DNA of 20,765 bases from an uncultured Collinsella sp. (lineage in GTDB: Bacteria; Actinomycetota; Coriobacteriia; Coriobacteriales; Coriobacteriaceae): positions 1-20,765 of the forward strand of contig CAKUHP010000023.1 in the NCBI GenBank assembly GCA_934658705.1. Reading direction: 5' to 3'. Both the position numbers and the translations under genes were made by a program. A model generated the notes under the pieces. That model saw only the letters and a program-made list of their open reading frames with translations. It was not told the DNA's origin and made no database searches. Positions 1-7,919 of this stretch are shown here, piece by piece. Positions within the stretch are counted from its first letter, which is position 1; every line of letters starts with the position of its first letter.

Positions 1-882
1 GTGCGCCATCGGGTGATGCCGGTGGTGGCGCAGCGCAACGCAAACGTCTGCAAGACGATTGGTGCCGCCTGCGAAATTCTGGCCGACGAGGACGCATTTC
101 TGTCTCAGCTTTCGGCGCAGGCATTTCGAAGCTGTCTGCGCAAGGAGGCGGCAGGTGCGTTGGTGCTCGACGCGCGCCGTCTTGCTGCTGCCGAGGTCGT
201 GATTGCGCGGCGTATCGTGCGACTGGCGATGAAGCGCATCGACCCGGACGCGCGGCCGGAGATGAGACACGTCGAACGTGTGCTTGCCTGCGTCGCCGCG
301 GGTTCGGGCTCGGTAACGCTGCCGGCGGGAATTGATGCACGCGTGGAGTTTGGCATGCTGGCGTTTAAGGCGCCTGCGGCACGCGAGGGCTTGGTTGCAG
401 ACTGGGTCACCGTGCCCGGCCGTTTGCCGCTTGGTGGGGGCCATGTGCTGGTGGCAGAACCGATTGCCGTGGAGCCGGGAAGCGATATCGTGCGCTGCGC
501 TCGCGAGCTTGCGGCCGCCGGAGAGGTGACGGCTATGGTGGACGCGGCGGCCTTGGGTTTTGCCGACCGCGATAGTGAGCGGATGCTGGCAGGCTCACGC
601 GGGGAGATTCCCGCCGAGGCTCGATCGGCGCGTCTGTGGGTGGATAGCCCTGTGCCGGGGGATGTAATGTGTCCGTTGGGGATGAACGGCCGAAGCAAAA
701 AGGTGTCCGACCTGCTGAATGAGGCGCGCATCCCTGTTTCCGAGCGCTCTGGCGTGCCCGTGGTAAGAACGGCTCCGGGAGGTGCTGTGGTATGGGTTGC
801 GGGCGTTCGCGCTGACGAGCGTTTTAAATGTACGGCCGCAACGCGCGTGGCGTATCTGCTTCGCGTGGTCGATGCGGAATAG
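1..882 (+). CDS. tilS: tRNA(Ile)-lysidine synthetase, C-terminal part (5' truncated by window)
   Basis: TilS converts C34 of the CAU-anticodon tRNA-Ile to lysidine using ATP and lysine, so that the tRNA reads AUA codons. Only the last 293 codons lie in the window; the N-terminal PP-loop ATPase domain (SGGxDS) is upstream. Visible parts are the helical middle region, starting with R-H-R-V-M-P then a run resembling the TilS signature 'xLxxxNxxxxxxL', and the small C-terminal domain around residues 215-290 with ISVSER-like and VVWVAGVRADERF stretches (compare 'ILWVPGLRxSER' in the family). The GTG at base 1 is just the first in-frame codon, not a supported start. Position directly before hpt and ftsH matches a very common tilS-hpt-ftsH order, which strengthens the call. 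The stop is TAG at 880-882. Confidence 0.85.
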   Translation: MRHRVMPVVAQRNANVCKTIGAACEILADEDAFLSQLSAQAFRSCLRKEAAGALVLDARRLAAAEVVIARRIVRLAMKRIDPDARPEMRHVERVLACVAAGSGSVTLPAGIDARVEFGMLAFKAPAAREGLVADWVTVPGRLPLGGGHVLVAEPIAVEPGSDIVRCARELAAAGEVTAMVDAAALGFADRDSERMLAGSRGEIPAEARSARLWVDSPVPGDVMCPLGMNGRSKKVSDLLNEARIPVSERSGVPVVRTAPGGAVVWVAGVRADERFKCTAATRVAYLLRVVDAE

Positions 883-967
883 CGTCTTGCGAAAGCTATT
901 CTGTGCGACGTTGACGGTATTCCCGCGCTGATGGCGCACGGGCTGGCAAATATACCCCGTGCGCTGC

Positions 968-973
968 TAGAAT
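968..973 (+). promoter_or_regulatory. candidate -10 box for hpt-ftsH
   Basis: TAGAAT lies 56 bases before the hpt ATG in the 147-base tilS-hpt gap. A convincing -35 is not visible: CTGGCA at 943-948 would give a 19-base spacer. The gap suggests hpt-ftsH can be transcribed independently of tilS, but this is weak. Confidence 0.3.
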
Positions 974-1029
974 GTGTAGTTCGCGTCCATACGGCGGTGT
1001 GTGGGCGATTAACACAAGAAAGGGTTGTC

Positions 1030-1578
1030 ATGGCTTCTCAACATCCGGATATCGAGAAGGTTCTGTTTACGCAGGAAGATATCGACGGTATCGTCTCTCG
1101 TCTGGGCGAGCAGATTACTCGCGATTACGCGGGCAAGGATCTGGTGCTGATTGCGGTCCTGCGCGGTGCCGTGGTCTTTATGGGCGACCTGATGCGCAAG
1201 ATTGAGCTGCCGACCAACATCGATTTCATGGCTGTTTCGAGCTACGGCGACGGCGTGAAGTCCTCCGGAATCGTGCGTATCATTAAGGACCTGGATATCG
1301 ACATCCGCGGTCGCGACGTGTTGATCGTCGAGGACATTCTGGACTCGGGCCTGACGCTCAAGTATCTGATGAAGAACCTCGAGAGCCGCAAGCCCGCTTC
1401 GCTGGAGGTTGCCGCCTTCCTGTGGAAGGACGTTGAGGACCGTACCTCGGCCGTCACGCCCAAGTATGTTGGAACCCATTGCCCCGATGCCTTTGTGGTG
1501 GGCTACGGCCTCGACTATGCCGAGCGCTATCGTAACCTTCCGTATCTGGGCATTTTGAAACCGGAGGTTTATTCGTAA
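1030..1578 (+). CDS. hpt: hypoxanthine(-guanine) phosphoribosyltransferase
   Basis: Cytosolic purine salvage enzyme: transfers phosphoribose from PRPP to hypoxanthine or guanine, giving IMP or GMP. The 182-residue protein has the usual length for bacterial Hpt. Visible landmarks are the LRGA loop at 44-47, the flexible-loop pair SSYG at 70-73, and the PRPP-binding motif VLIVEDILDSG at 97-107 with acidic residues E101 and D102. The ATG at 1030 is chosen because an AAAGG ribosome-binding site sits 6-7 bases upstream and the protein then begins close to the family start; an upstream in-frame ATG at 931 would add 33 unrelated residues. The ftsH ATG follows the stop after one base, and the ftsH ribosome-binding site (GGAGGT, 1563-1568) lies inside this gene, so the two are translationally close. 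Confidence 0.95.
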   Translation: MASQHPDIEKVLFTQEDIDGIVSRLGEQITRDYAGKDLVLIAVLRGAVVFMGDLMRKIELPTNIDFMAVSSYGDGVKSSGIVRIIKDLDIDIRGRDVLIVEDILDSGLTLKYLMKNLESRKPASLEVAAFLWKDVEDRTSAVTPKYVGTHCPDAFVVGYGLDYAERYRNLPYLGILKPEVYS

Positions 1579-1579
1579 G

Positions 1580-3721
1580 ATGCCCGACGACCGTAACGAT
1601 AACAATTCCCAGACTCCCCGGGAGCCTAAGATCCCGGGGATGCCCGGAGGCAAGAAGCCCACGCGTACGGGCTGGCTGTATTTTATTTTGGCTTGCGCGC
1701 TTCTGGGCTACGCCTTCTTTAACATGGGCTCCGGCTTTGCCAATTCCAGCAATACCGTAAAGCTCGCGACGAGCGAGATGGTCAACGCTATTAAGCAGGA
1801 TCGCGTCGACGATTTGACGTATACGGTGGTGGACGGCAGTGTGACCGGCCATTACTGGAAGGCGAGCAAGGACAAGGGCGATACGAGCGAGCTCAAGAGC
1901 TTCTCCTCGACCTATGTCGGCTCCGATTCGCTTGCCGAGCTTATGGCGGAGCACCCCGATACCAAGTACATCGTCAACACCAATGACCCCGATTTTTGGG
2001 GCGACCTGGCGATGAGCGTGCTTCCGACGATCGCCCTGATCGCCATCATGTTCTATTTTATGCGCCAGATGATGGGCGCCAACAACAGGAACATGCAGTT
2101 TGGCAAGACCAACGCCAAGACCAACGAAGCCACGCGCCCCAAGGTCAAGTTTGAGGACGTTGCCGGCGTGGACGAGGCAGTCGAGGAACTCGAGGAGATC
2201 CGTGACTTCTTGAGCGACCCGGATCGCTACCGCAAGCTGGGCGCCAAGATTCCGCGCGGCGTGTTGCTGGTTGGCCCTCCGGGCACCGGTAAGACGCTGC
2301 TGGCCAAGGCCGTTGCCGGCGAGGCGGGCGTGCCGTTCTTTAGCATTTCGGGTTCCGACTTTGTCGAGATGTTTGTGGGCGTCGGCGCCAGCCGCGTGCG
2401 CGACCTCTTTAAGGAGGCCAAGTCCCAGGCCCCGTCGATCATCTTTATCGATGAGATCGATGCCGTGGGACGTCAGCGCGGAGCCGGCTTGGGCGGCGGC
2501 CACGACGAGCGCGAGCAGACGCTCAACCAGCTGCTGGTCGAGATGGACGGTTTTGAGGAGAGCGAGTCGGTCATCCTGATCGCCGCTACCAACCGTCCTG
2601 ACATTCTGGACCCGGCACTGCTGCGTCCCGGCCGTTTTGACCGCCAGGTGACGGTCGACCGTCCGGATGTGAAGGGCCGCGAGCAGATTTTGCGCGTGCA
2701 TGCCGAGAACAAGCCGATGGACGAGGACGTTAAGTTTGAGAAGCTCGCCCAGATGACCGTTGGCTTTACCGGCGCCGATCTGGCAAACCTGCTCAACGAA
2801 TCTGCGCTGTTGGCTGCCCGCCGTCATCGTTCCGTGATCTCGATGGACGAGGTCGAGGAATCGATGGAGCGCGTCATTGCCGGACCGCAGCGCAAGGGTC
2901 GCGTGATGACCGAGGCCGAGCGCACCACGATTGCCTACCACGAGAGCGGTCACGCCCTGGTTGGTCACATCCTGGAGCACTCCGATCCGGTCCACAAGAT
3001 CTCGATCGTCAGTCGCGGCCAGGCACTGGGCTATACGCTGCAGCTACCGCAGGAGGATCACTTCCTCAAGACTAAGAACGAGATGCTCGATGAGCTCGCC
3101 GTGTTCTTGGGCGGTCGCGTTGCCGAGGAGCTTATGTGCGACGACATCACGTCGGGCGCGAGCAACGACCTGGAGCGCGCGACCAAGATGGCGCGCGAGA
3201 TGGTTACGCGCCTGGGCATGAGCGAGGAGCTGGGCACCCAGGTCTTTGGCGAGGCGCAGCATCAGGTGTTCCTCGGTCGCGACTATGCCGATCATCAGGA
3301 TTACTCCGAGGAGACGGCGCGTCGCATCGATATCGAGGTCCAGCGCATCATGCGCGAGGCCCATCGTCGTGCGGTCGAGATTCTGGATGCCCGTCGCGAT
3401 CAGCTCGATCTGATGGCTAGGGTGCTGCTTGAGCGTGAGACCGTCGAGGGCGATGCCGTGAACGCCCTGCTCGACAACGAGTGGGATGCCTACCTTGAGC
3501 GCGAGGGCGATATCCTGGCGGCCAAGGAGGAGCGCAACGCCAAGGCGGCCGGCATGCCGACCAAGAAGCGTGCGCCTCGCATGAGCGAGGAGGAGCTTGC
3601 GGCCGATGCCGCTGCCTTTGCGCAGGCGGCGATGCAGGAGGATACCGAATCCGCATCCGAGGCTGCTGATGAGACCGAAAGCGCTGATGAGACGAAGGCC
3701 ACCGGCGGCGACGACGAGTAA
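1580..3721 (+). CDS. ftsH: ATP-dependent zinc metalloprotease FtsH
   Basis: Membrane-anchored AAA+ protease that extracts and degrades misfolded membrane proteins and unstable cytosolic regulators. The 713-residue protein has two membrane segments (about 30-52 and 151-171) enclosing a short extracytoplasmic region. The AAA module has Walker A GPPGTGKT (232-239) and Walker B FIDEID (289-294) plus the second region of homology ending in RPGRFDRQV. The zinc site is HESGH (454-458), with D530 in [10 protein letters not shown] as probable third ligand. It is longer than E. coli FtsH (about 644) because of a C-terminal tail from about residue 655 that is very rich in E, D, A, S and T. It forms an operon with hpt (one-base gap) and is closed by a strong terminator. 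Confidence 0.97.
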   Translation: MPDDRNDNNSQTPREPKIPGMPGGKKPTRTGWLYFILACALLGYAFFNMGSGFANSSNTVKLATSEMVNAIKQDRVDDLTYTVVDGSVTGHYWKASKDKGDTSELKSFSSTYVGSDSLAELMAEHPDTKYIVNTNDPDFWGDLAMSVLPTIALIAIMFYFMRQMMGANNRNMQFGKTNAKTNEATRPKVKFEDVAGVDEAVEELEEIRDFLSDPDRYRKLGAKIPRGVLLVGPPGTGKTLLAKAVAGEAGVPFFSISGSDFVEMFVGVGASRVRDLFKEAKSQAPSIIFIDEIDAVGRQRGAGLGGGHDEREQTLNQLLVEMDGFEESESVILIAATNRPDILDPALLRPGRFDRQVTVDRPDVKGREQILRVHAENKPMDEDVKFEKLAQMTVGFTGADLANLLNESALLAARRHRSVISMDEVEESMERVIAGPQRKGRVMTEAERTTIAYHESGHALVGHILEHSDPVHKISIVSRGQALGYTLQLPQEDHFLKTKNEMLDELAVFLGGRVAEELMCDDITSGASNDLERATKMAREMVTRLGMSEELGTQVFGEAQHQVFLGRDYADHQDYSEETARRIDIEVQRIMREAHRRAVEILDARRDQLDLMARVLLERETVEGDAVNALLDNEWDAYLEREGDILAAKEERNAKAAGMPTKKRAPRMSEEELAADAAAFAQAAMQEDTESASEAADETESADETKATGGDDE

Positions 3722-3734
3722 TCTTTGTCATGAA

Positions 3735-3767
3735 AGCCTCCGCGGGGAAACCTGCGGGGGCTTTTTT
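3735..3767 (+). terminator. Rho-independent terminator of ftsH
   Basis: AGCCTCCGC (3735-3743) pairs with GCGGGGGCT (3754-3762), with one T-G pair, around a short loop, followed by a run of T to 3767. It lies 14 bases after the ftsH stop. Confidence 0.9.
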
Positions 3768-3855
3768 GCGTTTGGGCAAGGCGTGCCGTGTGTCCGCGAT
3801 ATCGGATTGATTTATTTCCGTCGGCATTGCAACGGCACTTTGCTCAACTAAAGCG

Positions 3856-3861
3856 TACAAT
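3856..3861 (+). promoter_or_regulatory. candidate -10 box of the aminotransferase gene
   Basis: TACAAT 24 bases before the ATG, in the context GCGTACAAT, which recurs at 5190-5198. No good -35 hexamer is found at 16-19 bases upstream. The gene follows a strong terminator and therefore needs its own promoter. Confidence 0.45.
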
Positions 3862-3885
3862 AGCGCCTATGCGAAAGGGGAACAG

Positions 3886-5076
3886 ATGATCAACGAAACC
3901 ATGTTTGCTCGCGGTGCCGAGAGCTCTATCATCCGCGAGATTTTTAGCTATGGCCTTGAGCGCAAGGCGCAGATCGGCGCGGAGAACGTGTTCGATTTCT
4001 CGCTGGGCAACCCGAGCGTTCCTGCTCCCGCCGCCGTCGCCGAGTCCATTAAGAAGGCGCTTGAGCTGCCGAGCGATCAGCTGCACGGCTATACGCCCGC
4101 ACCGGGCCTGCCTCAGTGCCGCGCGGCTGTTGCCGACTCGCTCAACCGTCGCTTTGGTACGAGCTATGAGGGTAAAGATGTCTTTATGACCGTAGGTGCG
4201 GCCGCATCGCTCACCTGCACGCTCAACGCCATTACCAATCCGGGTGACGAGGTTATCGTCATTGCGCCGTATTTTCCGGAGTACCGCGTATGGATCGAGA
4301 AGGCCGGCTGCACGTGTGTCGAGGCGCTCGCCAACGAGGATACGTTCCAGCTGAGCGTGGGCAACGTGCTCAAGGCGATCACCGACAAGACGGCGGCGGT
4401 GATCATCGACTCGCCGAATAATCCGACCGGCGCTGTGTATACGCGCGATACCTTGACGCGCCTGGCTACTGTTTTACGCGAGGCCAACGCCAAGCGCGAT
4501 CCAGAGAATCCGATCATGCTGGTCTCGGACGAGCCGTATCGCGAGATCGTCTATGGTGCCGAGGTGCCCTGGGTACCCTCGATCTATGAGCACACCATCG
4601 TGTGCTACTCGTATTCCAAGTCGCTTTCGCTGCCGGGCGAGCGTGTGGGCTGGATTTTGGTCCCCAATACCAATCCGCAGGCTGCTCGCCTGATGCCCGC
4701 TGTTGCCGGTGCCGCCCGCACGCTGGGTTTCGTGTGTACGCCAGCTCTCTTCCAGCGCGTGATTATCGATTGCATCGATGAGCCGAGCGATGTCGAGGCC
4801 TATACGCGCAACCGCACGGCGCTTACCGGTGCGTTAGCGGAGTACGGCTACAAGTATGTTGAGCCGGATGGTGCGTTCTACCTGTGGGTGAAGGCGTTGG
4901 AGTCCGATGCGAATGCGTTCTGCGAGCGCGCGAAGAAGTACGAGCTGCTTGCGGTGCCCTCGGATAGCTTTGGTATGCCGGGCTGGTTCCGCCTGGGCTA
5001 CTGCGTGAGCTACGAGACCATCGTCAACTCACTGCCCGCCTGGAAGCAGCTGGCCGACGAGTATCGTCCAAAGTAA
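3886..5076 (+). CDS. class I/II PLP-dependent aminotransferase
   Basis: Cytosolic transaminase of fold type I, probably acting on an amino acid and a 2-oxo acid; the substrate cannot be read from the sequence. The 396-residue protein is of normal length for the aspartate/aromatic aminotransferase group. Visible motifs are SPNNPTG (176-182), SDEPYREIVY, the Schiff-base lysine K245 in SYSKSLSLPGERVGW, and the carboxylate-binding arginine R369 in WFRLGYCVS. The start is fixed by AGGGG (3876-3880), five bases before ATG. It stands alone between a terminator and a hairpin, with its own -10 box, so context does not reveal a pathway. The close SLPGERVG match makes it a plausible aspartate/alanine-type enzyme, but the specificity is an inference. 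Confidence 0.9.
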   Translation: MINETMFARGAESSIIREIFSYGLERKAQIGAENVFDFSLGNPSVPAPAAVAESIKKALELPSDQLHGYTPAPGLPQCRAAVADSLNRRFGTSYEGKDVFMTVGAAASLTCTLNAITNPGDEVIVIAPYFPEYRVWIEKAGCTCVEALANEDTFQLSVGNVLKAITDKTAAVIIDSPNNPTGAVYTRDTLTRLATVLREANAKRDPENPIMLVSDEPYREIVYGAEVPWVPSIYEHTIVCYSYSKSLSLPGERVGWILVPNTNPQAARLMPAVAGAARTLGFVCTPALFQRVIIDCIDEPSDVEAYTRNRTALTGALAEYGYKYVEPDGAFYLWVKALESDANAFCERAKKYELLAVPSDSFGMPGWFRLGYCVSYETIVNSLPAWKQLADEYRPK

Positions 5077-5104
5077 AGCGCTCTGCTTACAATGTTTTAC
5101 GTGA

Positions 5105-5135
5105 AACGGGGTTTGGTGTTAAGCCGGACCCCGTT
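5105..5135 (+). terminator. hairpin after the aminotransferase gene
   Basis: AACGGGGT (5105-5112) and ACCCCGTT (5128-5135) form a perfect 8-bp stem with a 15-base loop, 28 bases after the stop. Only a poor T-run (GTTGTC) follows, so it may be a weak terminator or just a 3' stabilising hairpin. Confidence 0.5.
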
Positions 5136-5168
5136 GTCATGGACGTTGTGTCATTGGGATGGAGTGGT

Positions 5169-5198
5169 TTTACGACTGTCGAAGGCTATGCGTACAAT
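5169..5198 (+). promoter_or_regulatory. promoter of the PHP-domain gene
   Basis: TTTACG (5169-5174) and TACAAT (5193-5198) are separated by 18 bases. The ATG is 37 bases beyond the -10 box, giving a leader of about 30 bases that carries the AAGGAG site. Confidence 0.55.
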
Positions 5199-5235
5199 GA
5201 ATATACGCGACGGCCATACTGGATAAGGAGACCTG

Positions 5236-6057
5236 ATGCCCTACCTGCTTTCTTGTGATATCCATACTCATACGATGTTCTCTGCGCATGCGTATTCGAC
5301 CATTGAGCAGAACATATATTGGGCGGCTGAGCGTGGCCTTCAGGTGCTCGGTTCCGCCGACCATCTGAGTGCGATGGTTACACCTTGCCCCGATGACCTG
5401 CGCAGTTTCCAGTTCTTTATCAACCAGGATATCTGGCCGCGCATTTGGAGCGGCGTGCTGTTGCTCCGCGGCGCCGAGGCCGATATCGTTTCGCTGGACG
5501 GCAGCTTGTTTGGCGAAGACATTCCCGTTTCGCTCGATATCGCCGGCGATTCGTATAGTCGTGAGCATTCGCTGTTCGATTTGGTGACGCGCAATTTGGA
5601 TTATTTGGTGGCAAGCGTGCATAATCCGCAGTTTGCCGAAGGCGCGACGCTTGCCCAGACGACCGAGATGTATATCAATGCTCTAGAGCACCCCAAGGTG
5701 TTCATGCTGGGCCATACGGGCCGGTCGGGCGTGCCCTTTGATATCGACGAGGTGCTGTTGGCGGCTAAGGCCAAGCACAAGATTATCGAGATTAACAACC
5801 ATAGTCTTGAGCATGGTGCCGACACTGAGCATTGGGGCGCATGCCGTAAGATTGCCGAGCGTTGCGCCGAGCTGGGCGTGGGCATTGGCGTTTCGACCGA
5901 TGCGCACATCGGCATGGCCATTGGCAAGCTCGACCATGCGCGCAAGATGCTCGACGAGATTCACTTCCCGTTGGATTTGATTGTGACGCGCGACCGCGAG
6001 ACGCTGCTGCGCGAGATGGCGGCGGCCGGCGTGTGCGACCTGCGCAAGCGCATGTAA
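5236..6057 (+). CDS. PHP-domain metal-dependent phosphatase (YcdX-like)
   Basis: A 273-residue stand-alone PHP (polymerase and histidinol phosphatase) domain. These enzymes use a cluster of two or three metal ions to hydrolyse phosphate esters. Visible metal ligands are H10 and H12 in DIHTHT, the ADH at 41-43, an acidic residue in RGAEADI, H in ASVHN, H in LGHTGR, and the final STDAH. The NNHSLEHGA stretch resembles E. coli YcdX rather than the longer HisK histidinol phosphatases. No signal peptide is seen, so it is probably cytosolic. The start is clear: AAGGAG (5225-5230) lies five bases before ATG. It has its own promoter and a bidirectional terminator. The physiological substrate is unknown; histidinol phosphate is possible but has no context support here. 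Confidence 0.88.
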   Translation: MPYLLSCDIHTHTMFSAHAYSTIEQNIYWAAERGLQVLGSADHLSAMVTPCPDDLRSFQFFINQDIWPRIWSGVLLLRGAEADIVSLDGSLFGEDIPVSLDIAGDSYSREHSLFDLVTRNLDYLVASVHNPQFAEGATLAQTTEMYINALEHPKVFMLGHTGRSGVPFDIDEVLLAAKAKHKIIEINNHSLEHGADTEHWGACRKIAERCAELGVGIGVSTDAHIGMAIGKLDHARKMLDEIHFPLDLIVTRDRETLLREMAAAGVCDLRKRM

Positions 6058-6078
6058 CGAGAGACTCAACGTATAACG

Positions 6079-6112
6079 AAAAAGGGGCGGTCCAGACGGG
6101 CCGCCCCTTTTT
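6079..6112. terminator. bidirectional terminator between convergent genes
   Basis: A-run, GGGGCGGTCC, AGAC loop, GGGCCGCCCC, T-run: a 15-bp stem with one T-G pair, flanked by A5 and T5. It can end both the PHP-domain gene (plus) and the methyltransferase gene (minus, stop at 6123). Confidence 0.92.
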
Positions 6113-6122
6113 ATGCCGGTAG

Positions 6123-7571
6123 TTAGCGGCGCTCGAGGACCGCGACGGTCTCGGTATGGTCGGTATGGGGGAACATGTCGACCGGCGTAATCTTGAGCAG
6201 CCGGTAGCCGCCGTCGAGGAGCTGGTGTAAATCGCGCTCTTGGGTGACGGGGTTGCAGCTGATGTAGGTGATGCGGCGCGGCTTGAGCGCACAGGCGGCA
6301 TCGAGGAACTCGGGTGTAGAGCCGGCTCGCGGCGGGTCAATGGAGAGGACGTCGACGCGCTCGTTGTTGTCGGCGGCGTCCAGGATGTAGTCGGTCGCGT
6401 CGTCGGCCATAAACCAGGCATTGCGGGTGAGGCCGTTGAGCTCGGCATTGCGACGTGCATCGGCGATGCCGGCGGGATTGCGCTCCACGCCGAGCAGCAT
6501 AATGCCGGCGCCCTTGTCCTGGGCGTCCTTCGCGGCGCAAAGTCCGATGGTGCCACTGCCACAGTAAGCGTCCATGAGTACGTCGCCCTGCTGCAAATCC
6601 ATCCCGTCAATTGCGAGCTGATAGAGCAGTTCGGTCTGCTGCGGGTTGGTCTGATAGAACGCGGTGGGGGAGATGTCGAACTCGCAGCCGAGCAGCTGAT
6701 CGCGCATGCATTCAGCGCCATAGACGATACGGGTTTCCTCGCCCAAGATGGCATTGCCGGGACGTCCGTTAATGTTTTGCGCGACGGTGACGATATGCGG
6801 ATCGAGTGCGGCGACAGCCTCAAAGAACTCTTGCGCATGCGGCAGGTCGCGCTGAGCGGTCACGAGCGTGACCATGACCTGGTCGGTGCGCCAACCGCAG
6901 CGCACGACGGCATAGCGAAGCAGTCCCAGATGCTTGTCTTCATTAAAGGCGGGAATATGCAGGCGTTCGGCCTCGCGTGCGATGCCGTTGAGAATCTGAC
7001 GAGCCCCGAGAGCCTCGACAGGACACTCGGGTACGGCAACGATCCTATGCGTGCCGCGTTCAAAGAAACCGCAGCGAACGGCACTCTCTTTACCGGGTGC
7101 AAACGGAGTGGCGGCCTTATGACGAAAACCACGCGGTGCAGGATACTTGCCCGGGTCGCCCAGGGTGACGCCCATACCGCGAATAGGATCGACAACAATG
7201 CCCTCGCGCTCACAAAACGAAGCAAAAAGCTCCTCCATAGCAGCCTGCTTGGCAGCAAGCTGCTTCTTATAAGGACGATTAAGCGCCGTACACCCACCAC
7301 AAGCCCTCATGATGGAACAAGGCGACTTAGGATCCACAACCTTACGAGCAGGCTTGGCCGAGTCTTTGGGAGAGTGCTCAAGGCGAGCCCTAGCTTTTTT
7401 GTTTTCACCCTGACGAGTGCCAGAACGCTTAGCCCTAGCCTTGTTCTTAGTCGACTTACCCTTCGCATCCTTAGACGACTTAGATTTCTTAGAAGATTTC
7501 GTCTCCTCCGACCCTTCAGCCGCCTGGATCAAAGCACGCCGAGCCTTACGCTCAGCACGAGATTCTGCCAT
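6123..7571 (-). CDS. 23S rRNA (uracil-5-)-methyltransferase, RlmD/RumA/TrmA family
   Basis: SAM-dependent enzyme that makes m5U in rRNA or tRNA. The 482-residue protein has an iron-sulfur cluster motif C85-x5-C91-x2-C94 with a probable fourth ligand C183, matching the E. coli RlmD pattern. The catalytic part carries YQTNPQQTELLY, the SAM-binding DAYCGSGTIG, IDPPRAG, and the nucleophile C439 in YISCNPVTQERDL, with the HTE motif near the C-terminus. Residues 1-80 are a Lys/Arg/Ser-rich low-complexity tail in the place where E. coli RlmD has a TRAM RNA-binding domain; no TRAM is visible. The ATG at 7571 is preceded by GTGGAG at suitable spacing. Which uracil is modified (rRNA 747/1939-equivalent or tRNA 54) cannot be decided from sequence. 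Confidence 0.9.
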   Translation of the reverse strand: MAESRAERKARRALIQAAEGSEETKSSKKSKSSKDAKGKSTKNKARAKRSGTRQGENKKARARLEHSPKDSAKPARKVVDPKSPCSIMRACGGCTALNRPYKKQLAAKQAAMEELFASFCEREGIVVDPIRGMGVTLGDPGKYPAPRGFRHKAATPFAPGKESAVRCGFFERGTHRIVAVPECPVEALGARQILNGIAREAERLHIPAFNEDKHLGLLRYAVVRCGWRTDQVMVTLVTAQRDLPHAQEFFEAVAALDPHIVTVAQNINGRPGNAILGEETRIVYGAECMRDQLLGCEFDISPTAFYQTNPQQTELLYQLAIDGMDLQQGDVLMDAYCGSGTIGLCAAKDAQDKGAGIMLLGVERNPAGIADARRNAELNGLTRNAWFMADDATDYILDAADNNERVDVLSIDPPRAGSTPEFLDAACALKPRRITYISCNPVTQERDLHQLLDGGYRLLKITPVDMFPHTDHTETVAVLERR

Positions 7572-7610
7572 GAATTAACTCCACTAATTTATAAATTGAA
7601 AGCTACAAGC

Positions 7611-7616
7611 ATTGTA
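7611..7616 (-). promoter_or_regulatory. candidate -10 box of the m5U methyltransferase gene
   Basis: Minus-strand TACAAT 39 bases upstream of the ATG, in context GGTACAATGC. No clear -35. A perfect 12-bp palindrome AATTTATAAATT (7586-7597) lies between it and the start codon. Confidence 0.4.
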
Positions 7617-7680
7617 CCGTGCCAACACAACAGACGATATGCAAGCGGTTTATTGATGTCAGCGATAAGCACAACGATGT

Positions 7681-7827
7681 TTGCCCGGCGCGGGCGGGGA
7701 GCGGCGCGTAATTAAGTTTATCGCGAGTTCCGCACGCAAAGGAAAGCACTTAATGTGCTTTCCGTCTTGCGCAGGACTGTAGAGCAGGAAACTTAATTAC
7801 GCGCCGCTCCCCGCCCGCGCCGGGCAA
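7681..7827. repeat. 147-bp palindromic element with perfect 39-bp terminal inverted repeats
   Basis: Bases 7681-7719 and 7789-7827 are exact reverse complements over 39 bases. The ends read TTGCCCGG...CCGGGCAA, and the inner part of each arm is AT-rich (GTAATTAAGTTT). The 69-base centre holds a second perfect hairpin, GGAAAGCAC (7741-7749) with GTGCTTTCC (7755-7763), flanked by partly complementary stretches (about 7726-7740 and 7764-7778), so nearly the whole element folds on itself. It fills most of the 348-bp gene-less gap between two divergent genes. No open reading frame, transposase or obvious target-site duplication is seen. It resembles a MITE or large REP-like palindrome; it has no T-run and is not placed as a terminator. 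Confidence 0.9.
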
Positions 7828-7835
7828 CCCCTCCC

Positions 7836-7864
7836 TTGTGCTGCATCACGCTAAAGTGTATGAT
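7836..7864 (+). promoter_or_regulatory. promoter of the amino-acid ABC importer operon
   Basis: TTGTGC (7836-7841) and TATGAT (7859-7864) with a 17-base spacer. The predicted transcription start near 7871 gives a leader of about 50 bases. Confidence 0.55.
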
Positions 7865-7902
7865 TCTGAACGTTACATGACTCACTTTACCTAACTAAAG
7901 TG
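7852..7902 (+). promoter_or_regulatory. candidate operator: three TAAAGTG half-sites
   Basis: TAAAGTG occurs at 7852-7858 (inside the promoter spacer) and 7896-7902, and its reverse complement CACTTTA at 7883-7889. The last two form a perfect inverted repeat with a 6-base centre just after the predicted transcription start. The placement is typical for repression of a transport operon; the regulator is unknown. Confidence 0.45.
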
Positions 7903-7919
7903 CTATCAAGGGGGATACC

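Noticed and set aside
1454..2995. 513-codon minus-strand frame opposite ftsH
   Set aside because: Antisense shadow of a strongly conserved gene, with low-complexity composition.
6240..7715. Long plus-strand reading frame (491 codons) opposite the m5U methyltransferase gene
   Set aside because: It is antisense to a clear protein family member, lacks a ribosome-binding site and its end runs into the 147-bp palindrome; long antisense frames are expected in G+C-rich DNA.
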